Origin: Saccharomonospora sp. CUA-673
GTDB lineage: Bacteria > Actinomycetota > Actinomycetes > Mycobacteriales > Pseudonocardiaceae
Assembly (NCBI RefSeq): GCF_001942305.1
Contig: NZ_MKKE01000032.1
Location: forward strand, 1 to 50,858
DNA length: 50,858 bases
Direction of reading: 5' to 3'
The translations under genes and the position numbers were made by a program. Positions 26,133 through 38,956 of the stretch are shown in pieces (the stretch's first letter is position 1; each line of letters opens with the position of its first letter). The notes beneath the pieces are model-generated. The model was not told the origin of the DNA and ran no database searches. It was given only the letters and a program-made list of their open reading frames with translations.

Positions 26133-27425
26133 TCAGGGATCGACCGTCTTCCCACCCTTTCCTGCCTTGTCGCCACCGGCGTCGCTGTCGGCCTTGTCGT
26201 CGTCCTGCTTGTCGTCACTGTTCTCGTCGTTCGAGCCGGCGTCCTCGTCGTCCTCGCGGCCCGGGGTCCGCAGGTTCCACTTGATGATCACCCAGCGGAA
26301 CAGCAGGTAGTAGATCGCCGCGTACGCCAGGCCGATCGGGATGAGCAGCCACGCCTGGTTCGCCGCGGCGGCACCGGAGTTGAGCAGGAAGTCGATGGCA
26401 CCGGCGGAGAACGAGAAGCCCAGGTGGATGTCGAGCGCGTTGACCAGCATCATCGACGTGCCCGTCAGGACCGCGTGGATCAGGTACAGCGGCCACGCGA
26501 CGAACATGAACGCGAACTCGATCGGCTCGGTGACACCCGTCAGGAACGCGGTCAACGCGGCCGAGATCATCACACCGCCGACGACCTTCTTCTGGCTCGG
26601 CTTGGCGGACTGCCAGATCGCCAGCGCCGCGGCGGGCAGGGCGAACATGAAGATCGGGAAGAAGCCCGTCATGAACGCACCGGCGTTCGGGTCGCCGGCG
26701 AAGAAGTTGTTGATGTCGCCACCGTCGAAGATGAACCACAGCGGCACGTTGAGCAGCTGGTGCAGGCCGATCGGGATGAGCAGCCGGTTGAGCATGCCGT
26801 AGATGCCACCGCCGATGACCGCGTCGCTCGTGGCCGCCTCACCGATGTTGTGGATGGCCGCGTCGATGACCGGGAACGCCAGACCGAACACGACACCGAG
26901 CAGCAGCAGCGCGAACGAGTTGATGATCGGCACGAACCGGCGGCCGCCGAAGAACGCCAGGTACGGGGGCAGCTTGATGCGGTGGAACCGCTGCCACAGC
27001 ACCGCCGTCACGAGGCCGACGACCACGCCCGACAGCACGCTGTAGGGCCATCGGATCGGCGCCAGCATCCAGCCTTCCTCGTAGCCGTCCAGCTCGTTGA
27101 TGGGCGCGAAGACCTGGACGACCTTGCTGAACACGACGAAGCCCACGACCGCGGCGACACCGGTCGAGCCGTCGCCCTTGCGGGCGAAGCCGACCGCGAT
27201 GCCGACCGCGAACAGCAGCGGAAGCCAGTCGAACAGGCCGCCACCGGCGGCGGCCATGACCTCGGCGACCTTGGCCGTGGCCTCCCACCGGCCGAGCATG
27301 TCGTCCTGGCCGAGTCGACTGAGCAGACCGGCCGCGGGAAGGGTGGCGATGGGCAGCATGAGACTGCGCCCGAAGCGTTGCAGCCCGGCAAGTCCTGGAC
27401 GCTTGCCTTTCGTGCGTTCGCTCAT
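26133..27425 (-). CDS. PTS transporter EIIC subunit, N-acetylglucosamine/glucose family
   Basis: The membrane permease of a sugar phosphotransferase system, 430 residues with about ten hydrophobic segments. The N-terminus (LQRFGRSLMLPIATLPAAGL), PYLAFFGGRRFVPIINSF, GLHQLLNVPLWFIFDGGDIN and the substrate-site LTGVTEPIEFAFMFVAWPLY are typical of the NagE/PtsG type, GlcNAc being the likely sugar. There is no EIIB or EIIA fused. The C-terminal 45 residues are a charged, acidic cytoplasmic tail of D, E, K and S. ATG 27425 follows CGGAGGACGT. The gene is divergent from the EIIB-EIIA pair, with a DasR-type site between them, so one GlcNAc-responsive regulator probably controls the whole system. Confidence 0.92.
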   Translation of the reverse strand: MSERTKGKRPGLAGLQRFGRSLMLPIATLPAAGLLSRLGQDDMLGRWEATAKVAEVMAAAGGGLFDWLPLLFAVGIAVGFARKGDGSTGVAAVVGFVVFSKVVQVFAPINELDGYEEGWMLAPIRWPYSVLSGVVVGLVTAVLWQRFHRIKLPPYLAFFGGRRFVPIINSFALLLLGVVFGLAFPVIDAAIHNIGEAATSDAVIGGGIYGMLNRLLIPIGLHQLLNVPLWFIFDGGDINNFFAGDPNAGAFMTGFFPIFMFALPAAALAIWQSAKPSQKKVVGGVMISAALTAFLTGVTEPIEFAFMFVAWPLYLIHAVLTGTSMMLVNALDIHLGFSFSAGAIDFLLNSGAAAANQAWLLIPIGLAYAAIYYLLFRWVIIKWNLRTPGREDDEDAGSNDENSDDKQDDDKADSDAGGDKAGKGGKTVDP

Positions 27426-27600
27426 GACGTCCTCCGTGTGCAGGCCGGTCGGGGTGCGGGTCCGTGCCGGGCCGCCCGTACAGGCGACCCGGGGCGGAAG
27501 ACTAGCGGGAAACCGACGCTGACGTGCGCTGTTCGCCGTAGGCGGGCGCGGGCCCGGTGTCGGCGTGGCGGGCGCACCGCCGCGGTCGCGGTGGTAGTTT

Positions 27601-27616
27601 CCCGGTCTAGACCACT
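27601..27616. promoter_or_regulatory. DasR-responsive element (dre-like site)
   Basis: CCCGGTCTAGACCACT matches 13 of 16 positions of the dre consensus AGTGGTCTAGACCACT; the right half is perfect and the core GGTCTAGACC is a full palindrome. It is 170 bases upstream of the EIIB start and 176 upstream of the divergent EIIC start. DasR is the GntR-family repressor of GlcNAc uptake in Streptomyces and relatives. The regulator gene is not in the window. Confidence 0.85.
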
Positions 27617-27632
27617 TGGTTGAGGAGGGAGA

Positions 27633-27737
27633 ATGCTCCTCGCTCGACCGGGTGTCAAGCCGTGGTCGTCTGCGGCGAGAATGACGGCGAGAATGACAGT
27701 GCGCACGAAGGTCGGTGCGGCAGCGGCGGTCCGGTAG
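27633..27737 (+). CDS. Possible leader ORF (34 codons) before EIIB
   Basis: ATG 27633 stands behind an excellent ribosome-binding site (GAGGAGGGAGA) placed 16 bases after the dre-like site. The frame MLLARPGVKPWSSAARMTAR and so on ends at TAG 27737, 33 bases before the EIIB start. It has no recognised domain and is basic. It could be a regulatory leader peptide or only a chance frame; the strong ribosome site is the only positive evidence. Confidence 0.3.
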   Translation: MLLARPGVKPWSSAARMTARMTVRTKVGAAAAVR

Positions 27738-27770
27738 CGGTACCGGCGCCAGGACATCAGGGAGGCCGGG

Positions 27771-28007
27771 ATGGCGGACGAGAGGCCGAAGCAGATCCTC
27801 GCGGCGTTGGGCGGCGCGGACAACGTGATCGAGATCGAAGGGTGCATCACGCGGCTGCGCTGCGAACTCGAGGACGGCTCCGTCGTGGACGAGGCCGCGC
27901 TCAAGCAGGCCGGCGCCCACGGCGTCATGAAGGCGGGCACCGTCGTGCAGGTCGTGGTGGGCCCCGAGGCCGACACGATCGCCGAGGACATCCAGGACCT
28001 GATGTGA
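27771..28007 (+). CDS. PTS EIIB subunit, N-acetylglucosamine/glucose family
   Basis: A 78-residue stand-alone EIIB domain. The phosphorylated cysteine is in NVIEIEGCITRLRCELED, followed by QAGAHGVMKAGTVVQVVVGP, diagnostic of the glucose/GlcNAc family. It accepts phosphate from EIIA and passes it to sugar bound to EIIC. ATG 27771 follows GGGAGGCCGGG. Its stop overlaps the GTG of the EIIA gene (GTGA), so the two are coupled. Confidence 0.93.
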   Translation: MADERPKQILAALGGADNVIEIEGCITRLRCELEDGSVVDEAALKQAGAHGVMKAGTVVQVVVGPEADTIAEDIQDLM

Positions 28008-28468
28008 GCGCCGCGGCACTGACCGTGCAGAGCCCGGTCGCCGGCACGGTGGTCGCGCTCGCCGACGTGCCCGACCCGGTGTTCTCGCAGGCCATGGTGG
28101 GCCCGGGGATCGCGGTCGAACCCCTCGACGGCCGGGCCGACGCGCTCGCCCCGATCGACGGCACCCTCGCCACCGTGCACGCGCACGCGTTCGTGGTCGC
28201 CTCCGACGACGGCAGGGCCGTGCTCGTGCACCTCGGCATCGACACCGTGAAGCAGCAGGGCGAGGGCTTCACGCTGCACGTCGTCAAGGGTGAGCGGGTG
28301 CGGGCGGGCCAGCCGGTCGTCGGCTGGGACCCCGCGGCGGTCCGCGAGGCCGGGTACGCACCGGTCGTGCCCGTCATCGCGCTCGACGCGGACGGGGCCG
28401 CGCTCGCGGTCGCCGAGTCCGGCGTCGCCGTGCAGCCCGGTGACGAGCTGTTCGCCTGGAACGCCTGA
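28004..28468 (+). CDS. PTS EIIA subunit (glucose/GlcNAc type, Crr-like)
   Basis: A 154-residue EIIA-Glc domain: LTVQSPVAGTVVALADVPDP VFSQAMVGPGIAVEP, then VHAHAFVVASDDGRAVLVHL GIDTVKQQGEGF, which includes the phosphoryl-accepting histidine in VLVHLGIDT, and GERVRAGQPVVGWD. It carries phosphate from HPr to EIIB. The start is GTG 28004, overlapping the EIIB stop. With the divergent EIIC this completes one sugar-specific PTS; HPr and enzyme I are elsewhere. Confidence 0.93.
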   Translation: MSAAALTVQSPVAGTVVALADVPDPVFSQAMVGPGIAVEPLDGRADALAPIDGTLATVHAHAFVVASDDGRAVLVHLGIDTVKQQGEGFTLHVVKGERVRAGQPVVGWDPAAVREAGYAPVVPVIALDADGAALAVAESGVAVQPGDELFAWNA

Positions 28469-28493
28469 GGGGCTGAGGCTCGGTACCGGCCGC

Positions 28494-28515
28494 GCGCGAA
28501 CGGAACCGTTCGCGC
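28494..28515. repeat. 22-base palindrome centred on GAACGG-AA-CCGTTC
   Basis: GCGCGAACGG (28494-28503) and CCGTTCGCGC (28506-28515) are perfect inverted repeats separated by AA, 25 bases after the EIIA stop. It could be a compact terminator. However, the same GAACGG/CCGTTCGCG core recurs at 28562-28577 (one-base spacer), which looks more like a pair of protein-binding sites ahead of the prepilin peptidase gene. Confidence 0.55.
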
Positions 28516-28624
28516 CGGCGATCCTGCGCCGCTCGGGTGACGTTCGTGGCCCGTGTGCGGTGAACGGTCCGTTCGCGTCGCGGGCCGATTGCCGTGCCCG
28601 CGGCACCCGCCCAGGCTGGGCAGC

Positions 28625-29384
28625 GTGATCCGAGAACATGTGATCGACCCGACGGTCTCGCTGGTGGCGCCGGTGGTGGCGGGCCTGCTCGGCGCCCTGA
28701 CGGCGTGGGCGCTGTGCCGGGTCCTGACGCGCGGTCCGCGACCTGCGGCCGTGCCCGTGGCCGCCTGCGCCGCGGGGACCGCGGTGCTGTGGGCGCTGGT
28801 GGCGTGGCGCGCCGCGGCGGGCGGCCTGCCGTGGTGGTGGCTTCCGGTGCCGCTCGTCGTCGGCGCGCTCGCGGTGCCGCTGACGGCGACCGATCTGCGC
28901 TACCGGCGCCTGCCCGATGTCCTCACGCTGCCCGCGGTGCCGCTGGTGCTCCTGGCCGTGTCCGTGGCCGCGCTGGCCGCCCCGGACGCCGGCGGTGGCC
29001 TCGTCGTCGGCGCCGTCCTGGGCGTGGTCGGTTTCGCCGGCGGGCACCTGCTCGTGCGGATGCTGCTGCCCGGCTCGCTCGGCGCCGGTGACGTCAAACT
29101 GGCCGCCGGCCTCGGTGCGGCGCTCGGCGCACTCGGGTGCCTGCGCTCGTCGTGGCGGCGTGCACGGCGTCGGTCGTGACGCTCGCGCTGGCGGTACTGA
29201 CGTGGGTGCCGGCTCGTGTGCGAACCGGCGTGCCGTCGGTCACGCGGCGGCCGACTCGGAGCGCGGCCGCGCCGGGCGCCCGGACCGCGGGATTCCCCAC
29301 GGGCCGGGATTGCTGCTGGGTACGTGCCTGGTCGTGGTCTTTCCGGGGGCGGGAACGGGGGTGGTCGCCACGGGCGTGTCCTAG
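28625..29384 (+). CDS. Prepilin peptidase, A24 family (two apparent -1 frameshifts)
   Basis: A polytopic membrane aspartyl protease that trims type IV prepilin or Flp/Tad-type pilins. The first catalytic Asp is in [15 protein letters not shown] and the second in the family motif [10 protein letters not shown]. About six hydrophobic segments are seen, for example [18 protein letters not shown] and [19 protein letters not shown]. The frame slips at a G run at 29135-29138 (expected [16 protein letters not shown]) and again at 29289-29291 (expected [17 protein letters not shown]). Adding one base at each gives 253 residues. The start is GTG 28625. The gene is immediately upstream of aroC, as in several other actinobacteria. 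Confidence 0.85.
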
Positions 29385-29431
29385 CCGAGCCGGCTGCGCC
29401 CGCGTCATCGCGGCGTGACAGGATCGGCGGT

Positions 29432-32785
<3,354 letters not shown>

Positions 32786-32884
32786 CTCACGGAGACCGTG
32801 ATCACCGACCGGGTGAGCCCCCGTCGTACACTGGGCCTCCACCTGCGTGAGCGGCCGGGGAGGGGACGGAGGTTGGGCGGCGCT

Positions 32885-34410
32885 GTGCACGAACGACGGA
32901 CGCACGAACGACGGACGCGCGGCCGGCGGGCCACCTCGGCCGGAGCCGCTCTCGCCGGCGTCGCCCTGCTCGTGGCGTGCACACCCAGCGATGCCGAGGT
33001 GTCCGGCGACGCCCGGGGCGGCGACGGCCGGGGCGACACCCGGCCCGCCGAACCCGCCGACCCTGTTGCGCTCGACGTCGACCGGCCCCGGCAGAGCGAT
33101 CACGTGGTCGCGGCGGCGGGCGCGACGGGCCGTACAACTACGGACCGACCGTCGTCCAGGACGGCGACACGACCCGGATGTGGTGGTGCAGCCAGTACGG
33201 CAGCGCGCCGCCACCCGGCGACGACATCCTGTACGCGCGGGCCGAGGGCCTGCACGGACCGTTCCGCGGTCCGGGCGGCGGCAAACCGGAGGCCGTGCTG
33301 TCGGGCTCGCCCGGCAACTTCGACGGCAAACACACCTGCGACCCGTCGGTGATCCGCGTCGGCGGGGTGTACCACCTGTACTACACGGGCGCGGCGGGCA
33401 GCCACGCCCACGGCAACGCCATCGGCCTCGCCACCAGCACCGACGGGCGGAGCTGGCGCAAGAGCGACGAGCCGGTCGTCGACGCCGCCCACGACATCGA
33501 GCGCGACAACACCTACGGGGTGGGCCAGCCCGCGGCGGTGCACGTCGACGGCTGGTTCTACCTCATGTTCACCGACACCACCGGCGAGGCGGCAGGGTGG
33601 AACGGCGCCGGCCAGTTCGTGCTGCGGGCGCAGGAGCCGACGTTCTCGGGCAACGTCCAGGCGCTCGGTCCCGACGGCTTCGCCGACGTCGACAGTCCCG
33701 AGGCGCCGCGGCAGAAGTCGGTGGTCGACGCGTTCAGCGCCGATCTGATGTGGATCGACGCGATGGACGCGTTCGCCATCGCCCACCAGACCGACGACGG
33801 CACCTCGTTCACGTTCTGGAACAGCGATTTCACCGCCCAGCCCTACGAACCGGTGGTGCTGCCGGTGCCGTGGCGCGAAGGCCCCGGGTTCGTGCGCACC
33901 GGCGAGGGACACGCGCGGATCTCCGCGGAGGACCCGTGCGGCCGGGTGCCGCTCGACGTCATGCAGGCCACGCGGATCGGCAAGGCCGACGCCCCCACCG
34001 ACCTGCGCCACTTCGGTACCGACGTCACCGGGTTCGACGGCTGCACCACCGAGAACGGGGCACTGGCCGCGCTCGACGGGGTCATGATGCCGTCGCCGGA
34101 ACGCACCATGGACGTCGTCGCGGACGGCCGGATCCTGCGCGTCGAACGCCGGTCGGTGGCCGACGCGGTGACCTCGGGGCTCATCGAGGGGCGGCCGGAG
34201 GGACTGGCCGACACGGAGGTCGCGGGCAGGCTGCCCGCCGGAGCGCGGGCCGTCGAATCGCCCGAGGGGCGGGGTTTCGTCGTCGGGCGCACCATCTGGC
34301 CCGTGGCCGACAGCGCCCGGGACGCCTTCGACCTGAACGGCTCGGAACTCGAGGAGATCAGCACCGACGAGTGGCGCTCGTACGCCCTCGGCTCGACGCT
34401 CGGCGGTTGA
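32885..34410 (+). CDS. GH43-like beta-propeller lipoprotein (apparent -1 frameshift)
   Basis: A predicted secreted lipoprotein: an arginine-rich N-terminus (HERRTHERRTRGRR), a hydrophobic segment and the lipobox LLVACTPSD. After a lost base near 33118-33126 the rest is a five-bladed-propeller-like domain of the GH43/GH32 kind: NYGPTVVQDGDTTRMWWCSQ, CDPSVIRVGGVYHLYYTGAA, ATSTDGRSWRKSDEPVVDAA, GQPAAVHVDGWFYLMFTDTT and later FSADLMWIDAMDAFAIAHQ. Restored length is 508 residues. It may hydrolyse or bind glycans at the cell surface, but catalytic residues are not certain. It interrupts the usual aroQ to pepP gene order. GTG 32885 is the likely start. Confidence 0.75.
32887..32916 (+). repeat. 15-bp tandem duplication in the lipoprotein gene
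   Basis: GCACGAACGACGGAC is present twice head to tail at the very start of the lipoprotein gene, encoding HERRT-HERRT just after the start codon. It duplicates the basic n-region of the signal peptide without breaking the frame. Confidence 0.85.
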
Positions 34411-34442
34411 GGGATCGGCGGTTGAGGGATCGGCGGTTGAGG
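34401..34442. repeat. 15-bp tandem repeat over a stop codon
   Basis: CGGCGGTTGAGGGAT is repeated at 34401, 34416 and, shortened to CGGCGGTTGAGG, at 34431. Each copy contains an in-phase TGA; the first is the stop of the lipoprotein gene (34408-34410). So the gene ends with three successive in-frame stops. Confidence 0.9.
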
Positions 34443-34456
34443 CCGGGCCGTCGGGC

Positions 34457-35170
34457 TCAGTCCTCGGTCCGACCGGTGTCGCGGGAGCCGTCGCGCGGGG
34501 CGGGCCGGGGCCGGCGGTGCGGCCGCGGCTTCTTCAGCAGCACCGTCTCCTCACGCTCGTCCGGCTTCGTCCGCGCCCGTGCGGTCGAGGACGTCGAGGG
34601 GATCTCGGCGACAGCCGGTGCCTTCCACACCTCGTGATCATCCTCGGTGGCTCCGGCGTCCCCGGCATCCTCGGTGTCAGTGCTGTCGGCGGGGGTTTCC
34701 GACGCTGCGGCTGTCGATGCCGGGGTCCTGCGGTCGTCTCCGGCGTCTCCGGCGTCTCCGGTGTCGTCGAGGTCGCCGCCGGGGCGGGGGAGGCGTCCGC
34801 CGACGAACAGGCCGAGCCCGGCAGGCAGGATGATCAGCAGCGCCGTGAACGCCGCGCCGCTGGTCAGCGCCGGTCCGAGTTCCGAGGTGCTCGTGTTGTC
34901 GACGAACACCGCGCGGCCGATCACGCTGAGCAGACCGGACAGCGGACCCGCCGCCAGGCCGGTGATGAACCACGTGCGCCCGCCGTCAGGCCTGCGCATC
35001 CACCCGTCGAGCGACGCCCACAGCGCGGCCGAGCCCACGAGCAGGGCGAGCGCGGCGGCGCGGGCGAACGTCGTGTCGCCGGGCTGGACCACGGCGATCT
35101 TGGCGAGTGCGACGGCGGCGGTGGCATGCAACAGTGCCATGCCGAGCAAGCGAAGGACCCAGGGCGCCAT
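34457..35170 (-). CDS. B-4DMT-like membrane protein (homologue of M. tuberculosis Rv2536)
   Basis: A 237-residue protein with four hydrophobic segments: VLRLLGMALLHATAAVALAK, ARAAALALLVGSAALWASLD, WFITGLAAGPLSGLLSVIG and SGAAFTALLIILPAGLGLFV. A long cytoplasmic tail follows, first acidic and repetitive (DTGDAGDAGDDRR, DTEDAGDAGATEDD) and then basic (KKPRPHRRPRPAPRDG). Size, four-helix layout and position between aroQ and pepP match the Rv2536 family, annotated as B-4DMT transporters by weak similarity only. ATG 35170; it is transcribed opposite to its neighbours. No transport substrate is known. Confidence 0.72.
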   Translation of the reverse strand: MAPWVLRLLGMALLHATAAVALAKIAVVQPGDTTFARAAALALLVGSAALWASLDGWMRRPDGGRTWFITGLAAGPLSGLLSVIGRAVFVDNTSTSELGPALTSGAAFTALLIILPAGLGLFVGGRLPRPGGDLDDTGDAGDAGDDRRTPASTAAASETPADSTDTEDAGDAGATEDDHEVWKAPAVAEIPSTSSTARARTKPDEREETVLLKKPRPHRRPRPAPRDGSRDTGRTED

Positions 35171-35266
35171 CTCGACACTGTAACCGCGCGGCCCGCCCCG
35201 TCCCACCAACCCGGCACCGGCCGGGCCGGGCACCGAGCGGCGGCGGGCACTCCTAAGCTGACCGCC

Positions 35267-36399
35267 ATGTCCGTCTCCTCTCCGAGTGCCCGAACCGGCG
35301 AGCCCGCCGCGGTGCATCCGCGCGCCGGGCGGCGCTGCGGGACCTGCTCGCGGCGACCGATCTCGACGCACTGCTGGTCACCGACCTGCGCAACATCCGG
35401 TACCTCACCGGTTTCACCGGGTCGAACGCCGCGCTGTTGGTGCACGCCGGCGGTGAGGAGCACACGGTGTTCTGCACCGACGGCCGCTACACGACCCAGG
35501 CCGCGGCCGAGGTGCCCGATCTGCCGACCCGCGTGCAGCGGGCCAGCGCCCACGAGCTCGCGACGACCGCGGCCGCCGAGCGCGCCCGGTACGCCCGGAC
35601 CGGTTTCGAGAGCCAGCACGTCAGCGTCGAACAGGCCGCGAGCCTCACCGATGCCGCCGGCGACGTCGAGCTGCGCCGCAGCCCGGGGCTCGTCGAGCGG
35701 CTGCGCGCGGTGAAGGACGAGGTCGAGATCGACGCGCTGCGCCGGGCCTGCGGGGCCGCCGACCGCGCGTTCGCGGACCTGATCGCCGCCGGCGGCGTGT
35801 GTGCGGGCCGCACCGAGCGCGCGGTCGCCCGTGACCTGGAGACGCGCATGCTCGACCACGGCTCGTCGGGTGCGTCGTTCGAGTCGATCGTCGCGGCGGG
35901 CGCGCATTCGGCGATCCCGCACCACCGGCCCACCGACGCGGTCCTCGAGCCGGGCGATCTCGTGAAGTTCGATTTCGGCGCGACCGTCGACGGGTACCAC
36001 TCGGACGTGACGCGGATGGCCGTGCTCGGCGAGCCCGCCGACTGGCAGCGGGAGATCCACGACCTCGTCCACGCCGCGCAGGCGGCGGGTGTGCGGGCGG
36101 CCGCGGCCGGCGCGCGCACCGCCGACGTCGACGCCGCGGCACGCCGGGTGATCGCCGACGCGGGCCGGGGAGCGGAGTTCCTCCACGGGCTCGGGCACGG
36201 CGTCGGCCTGGAGGTTCACGAGGCTCCGAGCTTGGCCGCGACGGCCGACGGTACACTGGCCGCCGGCATGGCGGTCACCGTCGAGCCCGGCGTGTACCTC
36301 GCCGGCCGAGGTGGAGTCCGCATCGAGGACACGCTCGTCGTACGGGAGTCAGATCCCGAGATCCTCACCCTCAGCACGAAGGAACTCGTGGTCGTCTAA
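35267..36399 (+). CDS. pepP: Xaa-Pro aminopeptidase, M24 family (apparent -1 frameshift)
   Basis: Removes N-terminal residues preceding proline; cytoplasmic dinuclear metallopeptidase. After a short N-terminal piece (MSVSSPSARTGEPAAVHPR) the frame slips at about 35325-35340 and resumes with ALRDLLAATDLDALLVTDLR NIRYLTGFTGSNAALLVHAG. Metal ligands are visible: D in VKFDFGATVDGYHSDVTR (two Asp), H in HGLGHGVGLEVHEAPSL, E in VTVEPGVYLAG and E in GVRIEDTLVV. Adding one base gives 377 residues. It precedes efp as in M. tuberculosis (pepQ-efp-nusB). The symbol follows the usual actinobacterial annotation; pepQ is also used. Confidence 0.9.
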
Positions 36400-36438
36400 G
36401 CGCGCGGCCCCGACCCCGACACAGGAGAACTCACACCA

Positions 36439-36992
<554 letters not shown>

Positions 36993-36996
<4 letters not shown>

Positions 36997-37457
36997 GCAC
37001 CCCGGTGAGCTCGGAGTCGAAGTCCCGGCGAGGCGGCTGGATCAGCCGCCGCGACGCGCGTCGGCGTGCCGTGGAGCTGCTCTACGAGGCCGCGCAGCGG
37101 GAGCTCTCGCCCGCGGCGGTGCTGCGGGACCACGTCGGATCGCCCGAGGTGGACGTGATCGGCGACTACACGATCTCGGTCGTCGAGGGCCTCGAGGCCC
37201 ATCAGGACCGGGTCGACGAACTGCTCGCCGAACACGCGCAGGGCTGGACGCTCGACCGGATGCCTCCGGTCGATCTGGCGATCCTGCGCGTCGGCGTGTA
37301 CGAGATGCTCTGGTCGGCCGACGTCCCCGACCCGGTCGCGATCGACGAGGCGGTCGGCCTGGCGAAGGAACTGTCCACGGACGACTCGCCGCGGTTCGTC
37401 AACGGCGTGCTGGGCCGGATCGGCGGTATCGCCGACCGGTTGCGTGCCGTGCTGTAG
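36993..37457 (+). CDS. nusB: Transcription antitermination factor NusB
   Basis: A 154-residue helical protein that, with NusE, binds boxA of rRNA leaders. [20 protein letters not shown], then [36 protein letters not shown] and the end motif [28 protein letters not shown] are diagnostic. The GTG 36993 overlaps the efp stop. It is the last gene of the run and ends at a bidirectional hairpin facing bldD. Confidence 0.96.
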
Positions 37458-37512
37458 ATCCGCGGCCGCGAGCTCACCGGCGTCGCGCCGGTGTCCACAG
37501 CGCACGGGTTTC

Positions 37513-37553
37513 GACGATGCCGCCTGCGTCCACACGGGCCAGGCGGCATCGTC
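37513..37553. terminator. Bidirectional terminator between nusB and bldD
   Basis: GACGATGCCGCCTG (37513-37526) and CAGGCGGCATCGTC (37540-37553) form a perfect 14-bp stem with a 13-base loop in the 112-base gap between two convergent genes. It would serve both transcripts. Confidence 0.85.
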
Positions 37554-37569
37554 CGTCCCGAGGCCGGTG

Positions 37570-38058
37570 TCAGTCCTCCTTGGACGGACGAGCCTCGGGA
37601 GGCAGCACACCCCAGTCGATGAGCTGCTCGGTGAGTTCGCCCGGCGTCATGTCGTAGATGATCGCCAGCGAACGCAGGTCCTCCGTGCGGATGGACAGCA
37701 CCTTGCCGTTGTAGTCGCCGCGCTGGCTCTGGATCGTCGCCGCGTAGCGGGCCAACGGACCGACCTTCTCCGCGGGCAGCTGCTGGAGCCGCTCGAGATT
37801 GATCACGATCTTCGTCGCGGGCTCGGCCCCCGACGGGACGCGGCCCTCGGGCAGGAGCTCGACCACCGGCACGCCGTAGAAGTCGGCCAGCTCGGCCAGT
37901 TTCTGGACCGTCACCGCGCGGTCGCCCCGTTCGTAGGAGCCCACCACGACCGCCTTCCAGCGGCCGCCGGACTTCTGCTCGACCCCGTGCAGGGACAGAC
38001 CCTGTTGCTGACGGATACCGCGGAGCTTGGCCCCGAGCGCCTTGGCGTAATCGCCCAT
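37570..38058 (-). CDS. bldD: BldD developmental master regulator
   Basis: A 162-residue regulator: the N-terminal XRE helix-turn-helix (KALGAKLRGIRQQQGLSLHG, VEQKSGGRWKAVVVGSYERG DRAVTVQKLAELADFYGVPV) and a C-terminal domain that in Streptomyces binds tetrameric cyclic di-GMP. The c-di-GMP signature RGD-x8-RxxD is present as QSQRGDYNGKVLSIRTEDLR. In Streptomyces it represses sporulation genes during vegetative growth. ATG 38058 (MGDYAKALG) gives the standard length. A BldD-type box lies 66 bases upstream, consistent with autoregulation, and the gene is divergent from pyrR. This is the position it has in Streptomyces. Confidence 0.95.
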   Translation of the reverse strand: MGDYAKALGAKLRGIRQQQGLSLHGVEQKSGGRWKAVVVGSYERGDRAVTVQKLAELADFYGVPVVELLPEGRVPSGAEPATKIVINLERLQQLPAEKVGPLARYAATIQSQRGDYNGKVLSIRTEDLRSLAIIYDMTPGELTEQLIDWGVLPPEARPSKED

Positions 38059-38123
38059 GTGGTGGTTCTCCGTTTCCTCGCCCCGGATCGGCCCGGCTGA
38101 CCGACAGGGAACTCGTGAGTCCG

Positions 38124-38138
38124 AATACTCAGAGTAAT
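38124..38138. promoter_or_regulatory. BldD box upstream of bldD
   Basis: AATACTCAGAGTAAT contains the palindromic core TACTCAGAGTA. It matches 8 of the 9 fixed positions of the Streptomyces BldD consensus nTnACnC(A/T)GnGTnAn. BldD autoregulation is established in Streptomyces. Confidence 0.8.
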
Positions 38139-38259
38139 GGTTACGCGTTGTCGTCACCAGGTCAAGGACGTCATCGCACCCGGTGAGTTGTTTGCCACAG
38201 ATGGACCACTCGATCGGGTAGGGCTGTACTGCTGCTACGGTCCGTACTGGACCTCCTAA

Positions 38260-38949
<690 letters not shown>

Positions 38950-38956
38950 GATCACG

